Below are positions 8,795-17,216 of a stretch of DNA of 64,000 nucleotides, piece by piece. Location: positions 372,001 to 436,000 of the forward strand of contig NZ_CANMNP010000001.1 of NCBI RefSeq assembly GCF_947499295.1, written 5' to 3'. The translations under genes were made by a program, and so were the position numbers. Within the stretch, counting starts at the first letter, position 1; each line of letters starts with the position of its first letter. The notes beneath the pieces are model-generated. The model was not told the origin of the DNA and did not search any database. It worked only from the letters and a program-made list of their open reading frames with translations. The stretch is from an uncultured Roseibium sp. Lineage in GTDB: Bacteria; Pseudomonadota; Alphaproteobacteria; Rhizobiales; Stappiaceae.

Positions 8795-9919
8795 TCAGGC
8801 TCCACGCCGTCTGAGATAAATGAATGTGTCGTCGCCATAGGAACCGGCCTCGACCCGCTGAAACTTGGGGTCTGTCAGCACATTCTCAAGATCAAGATCA
8901 TGCAGGGCCGGTATTCCATTTTCACCAATCACGAGATTTCCCGTCACCACGCACAGATCGTCGACAAGATCGTCCGCAAGAAATGACGACGCCATTCTTG
9001 CCCCGCCTTCCACCATGACACTGGTGATGCCGCGAGTGGCCAAAGCGCTCAAAATCACGGCCGGCTTGATGCTGCAGTCGCTTGCCGGGACCCGGATCAC
9101 GTTAACTCCCGCAGCTGCCAGAACCTCGATTTTGTCGGCATCAGCATCGTTGCCACAAATCAGCCAGACGGGAACGTCAACGCAGGTTCTTACAAGCTTG
9201 GATTCCAGCGGGAGGCGCGCACAGCGATCAATGATAACGCGGACAGGAGACCTTGCCGCCAGTCCCGGCAGTCGGCAATTCAACAATGGATCGTCAGCAA
9301 GCGCTGTACCAGACCCGACCAGGATTGCATCGTGTTCAGCTCTGAAACCGTGCACCTTGCGCATGGACAAGGGGCCGGAAATCTTGACCTGCCCCTCGCC
9401 TGAACGGCCAATGAACCCGTCTTGCGATGCCGCCAATTTCAGAAATACGTGCGGCCGTTGCTTGAGCTGACGCAGAGTGAACCCGTGATAGAGATCCTCC
9501 ATCTCGGATTTGTGCACTCCAATCGTCACGGGAATCCCGGCATCTTCGAGCATTTTGGCACCCCGCCCGGCAACACGTGGATTGGGGTCGAGCATCCCGA
9601 TTACGACACGGCCAATACCAGCCTCAATCAATGCAAGCGCGCAAGGTGGTGTGCGCCCGTAGTGGGAACAAGGTTCGAGCGTCACATAACAAGTCGCACC
9701 TTGAGCCTTGTCACCGGCTTCGGCCAGAGCATTGACTTCCGCATGGGCCATTCCCGGCCGGGAAGTGACGCCTCGGCCAACAAGGCGATGACATTCTTCC
9801 CCTTGCCTGACAATCAGAGCTGCCACCGAGGGGTTGGGCCACACACGTCCGAGGCCCCGCCTGGCAAGACGTCCTGCGGCAGCCATGAAGCGCGAATCGA
9901 GATCGGATACTACTGACAT
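8795..9919 (-). CDS. ribD: Bifunctional riboflavin deaminase/reductase RibD
   Basis: RibD deaminates the GTP-derived pyrimidine and then reduces its ribose side chain. The 374-residue protein has the N-terminal deaminase with the zinc signature HAEVNALAEAG (His-Ala-Glu near residues 53-55) and PCSHYGRTPPC supplying two cysteines near 80-92. The C-terminal reductase starts near residue 150 with RPHVFLKLAASQDGFIG and contains VMVEGGARMASSFL. Length and domain order are normal. It follows nrdR by 21 bases and runs directly into ribE. Confidence 0.95.
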   Translation of the reverse strand: MSVVSDLDSRFMAAAGRLARRGLGRVWPNPSVAALIVRQGEECHRLVGRGVTSRPGMAHAEVNALAEAGDKAQGATCYVTLEPCSHYGRTPPCALALIEAGIGRVVIGMLDPNPRVAGRGAKMLEDAGIPVTIGVHKSEMEDLYHGFTLRQLKQRPHVFLKLAASQDGFIGRSGEGQVKISGPLSMRKVHGFRAEHDAILVGSGTALADDPLLNCRLPGLAARSPVRVIIDRCARLPLESKLVRTCVDVPVWLICGNDADADKIEVLAAAGVNVIRVPASDCSIKPAVILSALATRGITSVMVEGGARMASSFLADDLVDDLCVVTGNLVIGENGIPALHDLDLENVLTDPKFQRVEAGSYGDDTFIYLRRRGA

Positions 9920-9940
9920 GAAAAACCGGATACGAAGGAA

Positions 9941-10417
9941 TTATGTATTTTTTACAGGCTGCCCATCGGAATCACTGAGTTCGTCCAAAAGGGCCTCGAA
10001 ATCCTTGGCTTCGCGGAAATTCTTGTAGACAGAAGCAAAACGCACATAGGCGACATCGTCTATGCCCTTGAGGCCTTCCATGACGTGGTTGCCAATTGTT
10101 TCCGCGGTAATTTCGCTTTCGCCCGAACTTTCCAGCTGGCGAACAATGCCACTGACCATGCGTTCAATCTTGTCCGGATCAACAGGCCGTTTTCGAACGG
10201 CGATCTGAACCGACCGCATGAGCTTTTCCCGATCGAAAGGCACCCTGCGATTGGAGCGTTTCAGCACCATCAGTTCGCGCAGCTGCACCCTTTCGAATGT
10301 GGTGAAACGGCCGCCGCAGGTGTTGCAGATCCTGCGGCGGCGTATAGCGGTATTGTCCTCGGTCGGGCGGGAATCCTTGACCTGGGTTTCGTCGCCGCCG
10401 CAAAAAGGACATCTCAT
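9941..10417 (-). CDS. nrdR: Transcriptional repressor NrdR
   Basis: NrdR is an ATP-cone, zinc-ribbon repressor of ribonucleotide reductase genes. The 158-residue protein begins [17 protein letters not shown], with the second zinc pair in [15 protein letters not shown] (residues about 31-45), followed by the ATP-cone [21 protein letters not shown]. Length matches the family. It is 31 bases after glyA and just before ribD; the glyA-nrdR-rib order is typical of alphaproteobacteria. Confidence 0.96.
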   Translation of the reverse strand: MRCPFCGGDETQVKDSRPTEDNTAIRRRRICNTCGGRFTTFERVQLRELMVLKRSNRRVPFDREKLMRSVQIAVRKRPVDPDKIERMVSGIVRQLESSGESEITAETIGNHVMEGLKGIDDVAYVRFASVYKNFREAKDFEALLDELSDSDGQPVKNT

Positions 10418-10448
10418 TTCTTGTAGCTCCTGACCGAGCCCGCGATTG

Positions 10449-11759
10449 TCAGCCCCCGTAAATCGGGAAGCGGGCCGTCAGTGCTTCTACCTTGGCTTTG
10501 ACGGCTGCTTCAACTGCCGCGTTGCCCTCTTCACTGTTTGCGGCCTTCAAACCGTCCAACACTTCCGTGATCAAGAGACCAACTTCGCGGAATTCAGCCA
10601 CGCCGAAGCCGCGCGTCGTTGCTGCCGGTGTTCCAAGACGGATACCGGACGTAACAAAAGGTTTTTCCGGATCGAACGGAATCCCGTTCTTGTTGCAGGT
10701 AATGTTGGCCCGTCCGAGCGCCTTTTCGGCAACTTTGCCGGTCGCGTTTTTCGGACGAAGGTCGACAAGCATCAGGTGGTTGTCGGTCCCACCGGATACG
10801 ATATCGAGCCCCTGTTCTTTCAGGGCCTCGGACAATGCCTTGGCATTTTCCGCAACCGCGCGCGCATAGGCTTTGAATTCGGGCTGCAATGCTTCCTTGA
10901 AGGCCACAGCCTTGGCGGCGATCACATGCATCAGCGGGCCACCCTGAAGTCCGGGGAACACGGCGGAATTGATCTTCTTTGCGATCGCTTCGTCATTGCT
11001 GAGAATAAGCCCGCCACGCGGGCCACGCAGGGATTTGTGCGTAGTTGAGGTCACGACGTGAGCATGAGGAACCGGTGACGGATGGACGCCACCGGCCACG
11101 AGACCGGCAATGTGGGCCATGTCCACCATCAGGTAGGCACCGACGCTGTCGGCAATCTCGCGAAACTTTTTCCAATCCCAGATCCGAGAATAGGCGGTGC
11201 CGCCAGCCAGGATAAGTTTCGGCTTGTGCTCATGCGCAAGACGTTCGACTTCATCCATGTCGAGCAGATGATCGTCCTGACGAACTCCATAGGAAACGAC
11301 ATTGAACCACTTGCCGGACATGTTGACTGGAGATCCATGTGTGAGGTGACCGCCAGAATTCAGATCAAGACCCATGAATGTGTCGCCCGGCTGCAGAAGC
11401 GCCAGGAAAACAGCCTGGTTCATCTGGCTACCTGAATTCGGCTGCACGTTGGCAAAGTTACAGCCGAACAACTCCTTGGCGCGCTCGATAGCCAGCGTTT
11501 CGGCAATATCGGCAAATTCACACCCGCCGTAGTACCGCTTGCCCGGGTAACCTTCCGCATATTTGTTGGTAAAGATCGAGCCCTGAGCTTCCAGCACCGC
11601 ACGAGAAACGATGTTTTCCGATGCAATCAATTCGATTTCATGCTGCTGACGACCCATTTCTTTTTCGATCGTGCCGAAAATGTCCGGATCAGCCTCTGAT
11701 AGACCGCTGGTGAAGAAACCGGACTGCAGGGATTGACCAGAGCTTTCCATCAAAGACAT
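10449..11759 (-). CDS. glyA: Serine hydroxymethyltransferase
   Basis: GlyA interconverts serine and glycine, feeding one-carbon units to tetrahydrofolate, and depends on pyridoxal phosphate. The 436-residue protein contains the N-terminal [32 protein letters not shown], and the PLP-lysine segment [16 protein letters not shown]. The start MSLMESSG at 11759 has AGGA 7 bases upstream; a longer start at 11798 adds 13 residues without support. It is the first gene of the minus-strand run leading into nrdR and the riboflavin genes. Identification is secure. Confidence 0.96.
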   Translation of the reverse strand: MSLMESSGQSLQSGFFTSGLSEADPDIFGTIEKEMGRQQHEIELIASENIVSRAVLEAQGSIFTNKYAEGYPGKRYYGGCEFADIAETLAIERAKELFGCNFANVQPNSGSQMNQAVFLALLQPGDTFMGLDLNSGGHLTHGSPVNMSGKWFNVVSYGVRQDDHLLDMDEVERLAHEHKPKLILAGGTAYSRIWDWKKFREIADSVGAYLMVDMAHIAGLVAGGVHPSPVPHAHVVTSTTHKSLRGPRGGLILSNDEAIAKKINSAVFPGLQGGPLMHVIAAKAVAFKEALQPEFKAYARAVAENAKALSEALKEQGLDIVSGGTDNHLMLVDLRPKNATGKVAEKALGRANITCNKNGIPFDPEKPFVTSGIRLGTPAATTRGFGVAEFREVGLLITEVLDGLKAANSEEGNAAVEAAVKAKVEALTARFPIYGG

Positions 11760-11918
11760 CGCATCATCCTTGTATTCTGTGCGAGGAGCAGAAGGCACCA
11801 GCGGTACGGTCCTTTGCAGACCTTCATCGCAACCGTGCCAGCTTGACGCGAGGGATTAACACAGCGTTCGGCAAGAACCAAGGGTCATAGCGACGCGACC
11901 CACTTGGAAAACGACACC

Positions 11919-11949
11919 AATGTTCCGCAAAATCAAAAATGTTCCGCAA
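11919..11949 (-). promoter_or_regulatory. Pair of direct repeats upstream of glyA
   Basis: AATGTTCCGCAA occurs at 11919-11930 and again, identical, at 11938-11949, a spacing of 19 bases. The pair lies 160-190 bases upstream of the glyA start in the 239-base gap before the DUF6898-like gene. It could be a regulator site for glyA. Two perfect 12-mers this close are unlikely by chance, but the function is unknown. Confidence 0.4.
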
Positions 11950-11998
11950 GTAAATCAATCAAGTCGCGTAAGATCACGCGACGACGGTTCTGCCGTTA

Positions 11999-12226
11999 TC
12001 AATACAGTGTCGGATCTGGTCGAATAGTTTTGGCCGCGGCTTCTTGTTCAATGCGACGCTGCAGCTTGCGCACCACAATCCGCTTCAGGTCTTCCTGCGC
12101 CACAGACGCCGGACCAAAGGTCGACACCTCGATACCGGTCGCCGCATCAATGGCGGTTACCTTGACCTGTTTCCCGACCGGCCTGAATTCCAGATAGATC
12201 TCGCCCGGCCGCGGATCGCGACTCAT
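11999..12226 (-). CDS. Small conserved alphaproteobacterial protein (DUF6898-like)
   Basis: A 75-residue soluble protein, MSRDPRPGEIYLEFRPVG and onward, rich in charged residues. From memory it resembles the small DUF6898 family of Hyphomicrobiales, whose function is unknown. A good AAGGAG ribosome binding site lies 7 bases before the ATG. The pattern of strands (IYLEFRPVGKQVKVTAIDAATGIEVSTFGP) followed by a helix (QEDLKRIVVRKLQRRIEQE) suggests a compact alpha/beta fold. It sits between ldtP and glyA on the same strand. No enzyme motif is visible. Confidence 0.75.
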   Translation of the reverse strand: MSRDPRPGEIYLEFRPVGKQVKVTAIDAATGIEVSTFGPASVAQEDLKRIVVRKLQRRIEQEAAAKTIRPDPTLY

Positions 12227-12262
12227 TGCCCTGCTCCTTGCTCAACAAGGACCAGAAGACAC

Positions 12263-12293
12263 GAAACGCCGGCCTGATCAAGGCCGGCGTTTC
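12263..12293 (-). terminator. Rho-independent terminator after the L,D-transpeptidase gene
   Basis: A perfect 13-bp stem (GAAACGCCGGCCT / AGGCCGGCGTTTC) with loop GATCA, 35 bases after the stop codon of the transpeptidase gene. The minus-strand arm ends in a short T-run. It separates that gene from the small downstream gene. Confidence 0.8.
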
Positions 12294-12327
12294 TAATGAA
12301 CATTGCCATAAACCTGGAGAAACAGCT

Positions 12328-13611
12328 TCAGAGACGGGCCTGCGACCCGGTTCCATGAATGTCGTCCCGGTCGTAGATGTCTTCACGGAAATGCACGACA
12401 CCGTCGGCATTGGACCAGGCTGTCACATATGTCAGATAAAGCGGAATGGACTTCTTCAGCTTCACGTCTTCACGCTCACCTGTACGAATAACGGAGTCCA
12501 CCTTGTTCCGGCTCCAATCCGCGTTTGATGACTGCAGCATCCATGTTACCAGCTCACGCACGTTCTGAACCCTGACGCAGCCGGAAGAGTGGAAGCGGTT
12601 GGCTTCACCGAACAGCGTCTTGGAAGGTGTATCGTGCAGATAAACCTGGTGCTTGTTGTGGAAGTTGATGCGCACGTTGCCAAGCGAGTTTTCTGCGCCC
12701 GGATCCTGCGTGAAGCGGTACTGTGTCGCTTCGTCGGTATTCCAGTCGATCTGCTGCCAGCTGAGTTCGTTGTTACTCCAGTCAAAGATCCGGATGTTGT
12801 TCTTTGAAAGATACTGCGGATCCTCTTTCATCTTCGGGATCAGATCCTTGCGGATAATCGACTTTGGCACCGTCCAGTATGGGTTGAAGTTCAACTCATA
12901 GATCTTGCTGTTCAGGATTGGCGTCTGACGATCGATCTTTCCCACAACAGCGGTATGGCGGGACCGGACCCGGCCATTTTCGACGGCCTCGATCTCGGCT
13001 GCCGGGATATTCACCATCACGTACCGATCGCCCTTGAAGCCGGACATGGACCGCAGGCGGATCATGTTGGTCTCAAGCTGGCGCAGGCGGACATGTGCCG
13101 GAACGTTCAGGGCGGCAACGGTATCTGCGCCCATGACGCCATCCGGAATCAGGCCATGACGCAGCTGAAAACGGCGCAATCCGGCGTCGACATAAGAATC
13201 GAATGTATCGCTGAGGCCCGCTTGCTGCTCAAGATCACCTGATGCGATCAGACGGCGGCGCAATTCCACGACACGTGGGTCGCGGGAGCCGATGCGAAGG
13301 GTTTTGCTACCCCCGCTCACCGTGCCCCAGCCGCCAGCCTGGACAATTTGCTGATAGCGGTTGATCGCAATCGCATTGTAGTCAGCCGTGTTGGGTGACA
13401 GCGTCGGTGCCGACGACTTCACTTCCGTAATGTTTTCGGTCGCAATGTCGAAATTGTCTGCCCATTCAACGGTCTGACCGCCTTGCGCTGGAGCCGGTCC
13501 GCCCAACACAAACGGTACCGCCAAACCGAGCGCGCAAAGGCCCATTAGCGATTTCCCAGTCGTCTTATTGACGTGAAGCTTTATCCCGAACGGTCCGGAT
13601 AAAAGGTTCAT
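12328..13611 (-). CDS. ldtP: L,D-transpeptidase with peptidoglycan-binding domain (LdtP-like)
   Basis: An exported YkuD-family L,D-transpeptidase, expected to form 3-3 cross-links in peptidoglycan or attach proteins to it. From the ATG at 13611 it is 427 residues: a hydrophobic signal segment with a likely cut after APA near residue 43, a peptidoglycan-binding-like repeat DPRVVELRRRLI to GVMGADTVAALNVP (about 110-170), then the catalytic domain with HSSGCVRVQNVRELV carrying the active Cys. GGGG lies 6 bases before this ATG; another in-frame ATG lies at 13623. It neighbours a MarR regulator matching LdtR, the known activator of ldtP in Liberibacter. Assignment as LdtP is by family and neighbourhood. 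Confidence 0.86.
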   Translation of the reverse strand: MNLLSGPFGIKLHVNKTTGKSLMGLCALGLAVPFVLGGPAPAQGGQTVEWADNFDIATENITEVKSSAPTLSPNTADYNAIAINRYQQIVQAGGWGTVSGGSKTLRIGSRDPRVVELRRRLIASGDLEQQAGLSDTFDSYVDAGLRRFQLRHGLIPDGVMGADTVAALNVPAHVRLRQLETNMIRLRSMSGFKGDRYVMVNIPAAEIEAVENGRVRSRHTAVVGKIDRQTPILNSKIYELNFNPYWTVPKSIIRKDLIPKMKEDPQYLSKNNIRIFDWSNNELSWQQIDWNTDEATQYRFTQDPGAENSLGNVRINFHNKHQVYLHDTPSKTLFGEANRFHSSGCVRVQNVRELVTWMLQSSNADWSRNKVDSVIRTGEREDVKLKKSIPLYLTYVTAWSNADGVVHFREDIYDRDDIHGTGSQARL

Positions 13612-13958
13612 TGCCGACCCCATGTTGCTGCGACGATGCGCGGATGTTTTCGTGTTTCAGGCCGGTTTGCCATAATTAAACCGAGCCAGCTATACCAATT
13701 CCTAGCGGAAGGGAGTTAACAAATCGCTTGATTTTTTAACCATCTTTTCGTTTGGAATACCGCACAAAGCCATTCCAATGTGACCACAAGATGTCAGCTT
13801 CTTGCCGCTAGGTCTATCTGAGGCGAAGACATCAGCTTTTTGAGCTGAAATCAACAATTCGGCAGCGCAATTCTGCGTGAGGTCGACAAAGCGTGCAGCG
13901 TTTGTGGTTTCGGAGCTCCGCGCAGCGGCAAATACCCTTGAAAATCTGCCCAAAAAGA
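13612..13958. other. Regulatory gap upstream of ldtP, no gene seen
   Basis: About 350 bases lie between the ldtP start and the terminator of the MarR gene. An open minus-strand frame of 87 codons here (13702-13965) has no ribosome binding site and no family resemblance, so I treat the region as non-coding. Its main content is the palindrome at 13716-13739, listed separately. The region should hold the ldtP promoter. Confidence 0.5.
13716..13739. promoter_or_regulatory. 24-bp imperfect palindrome upstream of ldtP, candidate LdtR operator
   Basis: TTAACAAATC at 13716-13725 and GATTTTTTAA at 13730-13739 match as inverted repeats in 9 of 10 positions around a GCTT spacer. The element lies about 105 bases upstream of the ldtP start. 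MarR proteins bind AT-rich palindromes of about this size, and a MarR gene is next door. The link to LdtR is inference. Confidence 0.45.
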
Positions 13959-13985
13959 AAGGCACCGCCCCGAGGGCGGTGCCTT
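13959..13985 (-). terminator. Rho-independent terminator after the MarR (LdtR-like) gene
   Basis: A perfect 12-bp stem (AAGGCACCGCCC / GGGCGGTGCCTT) with loop CGA, followed on the minus strand by a short T-run (TTTCTTTTT). It lies 24 bases after the regulator's stop codon and separates the regulator from ldtP. Confidence 0.9.
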
Positions 13986-14009
13986 GTCATCTGAATGTAC
14001 CGCGAAAAC

Positions 14010-14525
14010 TTACAGACGGTAGAGAATCTGGTCAGTCCAGAACCGCTCTAGACGGCGCAGAGACTTGTTCAGAGCAACAAAATCCTGCGGCCCGATCTCA
14101 CCAACCTGTTCGACAGACAGAATGTGGCGCTCATAAAGATCATTGACGATCTTTGCCACTTCCTGGCCCTTGTCCGTGAGGCTTACACGGACGGACCGAC
14201 GGTCCATGCGAGAACGCTGGTGATGAATATAGCCGGTTTCAACCAGTTTCTTCAGGTTATAGGAAACGTTTGATCCCAGGTAGTAACCGCGTGTCCGCAG
14301 TTCACCAGCTGTCAATTCAGCATCGCCAATGTTGAACAGCAGCAAAGCCTGCACACTGTTGACATCGGAACGACCCATGCGATCGAACTCATCCTTGATA
14401 ACGTCCAAAAGACGTCTATGCAGTCGCTCGACGAGCGTAAGTGCCTCGAGGTAGAGTGGCTTGATGTCCACTGCTTCCTCTTCACCTGGTGCCACAGCGT
14501 CGACTGCCCTACTTGCGGTGATCAT
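14010..14525 (-). CDS. ldtR: MarR-family regulator, probable LdtR
   Basis: A 171-residue winged-helix regulator of the MarR superfamily. The N-terminal helix TLVERLHRRLLDVIKDEFDR, the recognition region GELRTRGYYLGSNVSYNLKKLVETGYI and the wing SRMDRRSVRVSLTDKG are clear. The GYYLGSNVSYNLKKL recognition helix and its position beside an L,D-transpeptidase gene match LdtR, described in Liberibacter asiaticus and Sinorhizobium as an activator of ldtP that responds to small ligands and osmotic stress. The start at 14525 has AGAGG 9 bases upstream; a longer start at 14585 lacks this. It ends in a strong terminator, so it is transcribed separately from ldtP. Confidence 0.87.
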   Translation of the reverse strand: MITASRAVDAVAPGEEEAVDIKPLYLEALTLVERLHRRLLDVIKDEFDRMGRSDVNSVQALLLFNIGDAELTAGELRTRGYYLGSNVSYNLKKLVETGYIHHQRSRMDRRSVRVSLTDKGQEVAKIVNDLYERHILSVEQVGEIGPQDFVALNKSLRRLERFWTDQILYRL

Positions 14526-14632
14526 TTGATTGCGCCTCTTATAGTACCTGTCTTTCGGCGGATATTTTCCCGCCTTGACCTGCAATCTAACCGAGCGATT
14601 CTAAAATCCGCTTAAGAGACACGCTGAATCAT

Positions 14633-14642
14633 AAGTTAACTT
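14633..14642. promoter_or_regulatory. 10-bp palindrome upstream of the ldtR-like gene
   Basis: AAGTTAACTT is a perfect palindrome about 108 bases upstream of the regulator's start. It shares the GTTAAC core that is also found at 13715-13720 inside the palindrome region upstream of ldtP. It may be an autoregulatory site; short AT-rich palindromes are common, so confidence is low. Confidence 0.3.
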
Positions 14643-14678
14643 TTGAAGGGTCATTTAGGGGTCCGATTAATGTCTTGT

Positions 14679-15572
14679 TTACCCTGCCCCCCTGAGGAAG
14701 TTCACAATCCCGGAGAAATCCGTCTCATTACCGCCAGAGTTGCAGTACAATGCATACAAAGACGAAGCTTCAGCGCCAAGCGGTGTTGCCGCTCCTGCAG
14801 AATTTGCTGCTTCTTGGGCGAGTTTTAAATCCTTCAGCATCATTGCAGCGGCAAAGCCCGGCTGATAATCGCGATTTGCCGGCGATGTCGGCAATGGCCC
14901 TGGAACCGGACAATAGGACGTCAGCGACCAGCACTGACCCGACGCAGTCGACGAAACATCGTACAACTTTTGCGCGTCCAAGCCGAGCTTCTCCGCAAGA
15001 ACGAATGCCTCGGAGACCGCAATCATCGAAATACCGAGGATCATGTTGTTGCAGATCTTTGCGGCTTGGCCGTTTCCAGCCCCCCCTGCGTGAACGATTG
15101 TCTTGCCCATGATGTCGAGGAAGGCTTTGGCTTCCTGAAAGGCCTTGTCCGGTCCTCCCACCATGAAAGTTAGCGTGCCGGCAGCGGCACCAGCGACACC
15201 ACCGGAAACCGGGGCATCGACCATGAGCATCCCCTTTTCCTCTGCTGCACTACTGACCGCACGAGCACTATCGACATCGATCGTGGAAGAGTCGATCAAC
15301 AATGTACCGGATCTGGCGTTGTCGAGGATGCCGCCCTCGCCCTGATAGATCTGCCGCACATGTTTGCCCGCCGGCAGCATGGTAACAACCACATCCGCTT
15401 GCGCAGCAAGGTCTGCGACACTGCCGGCCTTTTCGCCGCCTGCATCGGTCAGGAGCGCCACGGCTGCTTCGGAAAGATCAAATCCAAGAACCCTGTGTCC
15501 GGCCTTGACAAGATTGATCGCCATCGGTCCGCCCATATTGCCCAGACCGATGAATCCGATAGTGCTTGGCAT
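14679..15572 (-). CDS. mmsB: 3-hydroxyisobutyrate dehydrogenase
   Basis: MmsB oxidises 3-hydroxyisobutyrate to methylmalonate semialdehyde in valine breakdown, using NAD. The 297-residue protein has the Rossmann start IGFIGLGNMGGPMAINL, the substrate-binding DAPVSGGVAGAAAGTLTFMVGG (about 119-140), and the catalytic-lysine segment GNGQAAKICNNMILG. The end of the protein (GLDAQKLYDVSSTASGQCWSL) is typical of this branch of the family. GGAGGAAACC precedes the ATG at 15572. It is last in the cluster with the isobutyryl-CoA dehydrogenase and hydrolase, so the three enzymes cover most of the path from isobutyryl-CoA; the semialdehyde dehydrogenase is not in the window. Confidence 0.93.
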   Translation of the reverse strand: MPSTIGFIGLGNMGGPMAINLVKAGHRVLGFDLSEAAVALLTDAGGEKAGSVADLAAQADVVVTMLPAGKHVRQIYQGEGGILDNARSGTLLIDSSTIDVDSARAVSSAAEEKGMLMVDAPVSGGVAGAAAGTLTFMVGGPDKAFQEAKAFLDIMGKTIVHAGGAGNGQAAKICNNMILGISMIAVSEAFVLAEKLGLDAQKLYDVSSTASGQCWSLTSYCPVPGPLPTSPANRDYQPGFAAAMMLKDLKLAQEAANSAGAATPLGAEASSLYALYCNSGGNETDFSGIVNFLRGAG

Positions 15573-15603
15573 GGTTTCCTCCCAAACTGTTTTTACGTTG
15601 ATT

Positions 15604-15663
15604 TTGAATCGGTTGACCGCTTGTCCTGAACCGCTTTGAAAAGCGGTTCAAAGAATGATTCAA
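15604..15663. repeat. Nested inverted repeat between mmsB and the DUF6163-like gene
   Basis: An inner perfect 10-bp stem (TGAACCGCTT 15627-15636, AAGCGGTTCA 15641-15650, loop TGAA) sits inside an outer 7-bp inverted repeat (TTGAATC 15604-15610, GATTCAA 15657-15663). There is no T-run on either strand, so it is not a standard terminator. It may be an mRNA hairpin controlling relative expression of mmsB, or a dispersed palindromic unit. Confidence 0.55.
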
Positions 15664-16100
15664 GTTCTGGACTCTGCAGGTCGACCCGCAGCCTCCCGGT
15701 TTTCCTTGATGGTCAGATAGTGAAGTGTCACGTAGATCGCGATCGTCAGCAGATAAAATGCAATCTCATATGGCCGGCGACCGTATAGGTCGGAAAAGGC
15801 GGTATGCATCACGATCTGGCAAAAACAGCGAAACAGCCACATGACTGTGCCCCAGGATACCGTCAGCCAAAGCCCGGTTGCAGCCACAAGGTCCAGAACG
15901 GCGAAAAACACAATTGCTCCCTGAAGGGCAATCGGCATTTCCCAGAACCAAAGTCCCCGCCACTCGACAATACCTATGATCCGCGCCCAGTAGATGACGC
16001 CGCCTCCAATCAAAATGATCGCGATGACACGCAGATACCAGATCAGCAAAGTGCTCCAGGGCGGGCGCGAGTCGATCAGGTCCTGAAAGCTGGTGATCAT
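15660..16100 (-). CDS. Small membrane protein (DUF6163-like)
   Basis: A roughly 146-residue inner-membrane protein with four hydrophobic segments: TLLIWYLRVIAIILIGGGVIY, GAIVFFAVLDLVAATGLWL, a weaker VMWLFRCFCQIVMHTAF, and IAFYLLTIAIYVTLHYL. I recall a Hyphomicrobiales family, DUF6163, of this size and layout; function unknown. The ATG at 16100 is used here. A TTG at 16130 overlapping the hydrolase stop would add 10 residues and also be plausible, since overlap would give coupling. It lies inside the valine-degradation cluster between the hydrolase and mmsB, which suggests co-expression, but no transport or enzyme motif is seen. Confidence 0.72.
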   Translation of the reverse strand: MITSFQDLIDSRPPWSTLLIWYLRVIAIILIGGGVIYWARIIGIVEWRGLWFWEMPIALQGAIVFFAVLDLVAATGLWLTVSWGTVMWLFRCFCQIVMHTAFSDLYGRRPYEIAFYLLTIAIYVTLHYLTIKENREAAGRPAESRT

Positions 16101-16126
16101 ATTCAGCGAGTGTCCAATGGTCAGTA

Positions 16127-17161
16127 TCAAAGAGGCAAATCGCCCTCAGGCGGTTCTTCGAAATACGATGCCAGCGTCGCGCTGTCTACTTGGCTGAACT
16201 GTGTAGGGCTCCACGCAGGGTTTTGATCCTTGTCGACAACGGCTGCCCGGATGCCTTCAAAAAAGTCATTTTCCAGCAAGATACGCGACACGATGCGGTA
16301 TTCCAGCTTCATGCACTCATTAAAGGATAACTCGGTTCCGCGCTTCATCTGTTCAAAGGCAACCAGAACACTGGTCGGCGATTTAGCCCGAATTGCACTT
16401 GCGGTTTTTCGGGCGAACTCGTCGCCGGAGCCATCCAGCCTGTCAAGAATGTCGCTCACGCTGGAGGCTGAAAAGAGCTTTTCGATCAAATCAGCCTGTT
16501 CGGTGACCGGTCCTTTTTCGGGCGTGACCAGAAATGGTGCCAGTGCTGTGTTGACATCTTCTGCACTTTCAAGCGCAAGAGCGACGTCGCCCAGACTTCG
16601 TTCCTCGATTGCGTGGGTCAGGACACCCGTCGCCAATGCATCTGCTTGCTTCAAACGGCCGGCACTGAGAGCACAATAGATGCCTGTCTTCTTCGGCATG
16701 CGCGGCAGAAAGTACGTGCCACCGACATCCGGAAAGAAGCCAATCCCGGTTTCCGGCATTGAAAAGAGCGTCTTTTCAGTGCCGATCCGGTGGCTTCCAT
16801 GCACTGAAACACCAACACCGCCTCCCATGACTATGCCGTTGATCAACGCTATATATGGCTTTGGATAGGCTTTGATGTGCGCATTGAGCAGATATTCTTC
16901 ACAGAAGAATTCTGCCAGGCCGTCTGCCTTCCCGGCCATTCTGGCATCATAGATGCTGCGGATATCGCCACCGGCACAAAAAGCCTTTTCACCCGAACCG
17001 GTGATGACCACATGCGCGACTTCCCGATCGTCCGCCCAGCGCGTGAGTTGCTCCTCAAGCAAGCGAACCATTGCTTGGCTGAGTGCGTTCAGCGCTTTTG
17101 GCCGATTGAGGGTAACAAAGCCGGCCCTGCCGCGCTTTTCAAACAGAATTTCGTCGCTCAC
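16127..17161 (-). CDS. 3-hydroxyisobutyryl-CoA hydrolase
   Basis: A crotonase-superfamily hydrolase that releases 3-hydroxyisobutyrate from its CoA ester in valine catabolism. The 344-residue protein has the oxyanion-hole segments EKAFCAGGDIRSIYD (about 58-72) and ALINGIVMGGGVGVSVHGSHRIGTE (about 104-128), and the catalytic Glu/Asp region FSMPETGIGFFPDVGGTYFLPR typical of the HIBYL-CoA hydrolase branch. The start is GTG at 17161 with GAGG 6 bases upstream. It follows the acyl-CoA dehydrogenase by 55 bases and overlaps or abuts the small membrane protein gene. Confidence 0.92.
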   Translation of the reverse strand: MSDEILFEKRGRAGFVTLNRPKALNALSQAMVRLLEEQLTRWADDREVAHVVITGSGEKAFCAGGDIRSIYDARMAGKADGLAEFFCEEYLLNAHIKAYPKPYIALINGIVMGGGVGVSVHGSHRIGTEKTLFSMPETGIGFFPDVGGTYFLPRMPKKTGIYCALSAGRLKQADALATGVLTHAIEERSLGDVALALESAEDVNTALAPFLVTPEKGPVTEQADLIEKLFSASSVSDILDRLDGSGDEFARKTASAIRAKSPTSVLVAFEQMKRGTELSFNECMKLEYRIVSRILLENDFFEGIRAAVVDKDQNPAWSPTQFSQVDSATLASYFEEPPEGDLPL

Positions 17162-17216
17162 TGGGCGCCTCGCAAGAAAGAGGAGTCATTTCAATTTCCA
17201 AGCAGCTTGAATTCAC

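Noticed and set aside
13702-13965. An 87-codon minus-strand frame between the MarR gene and ldtP.
   Set aside because: It runs into the MarR terminator stem, has no ribosome binding site and no recognisable family.
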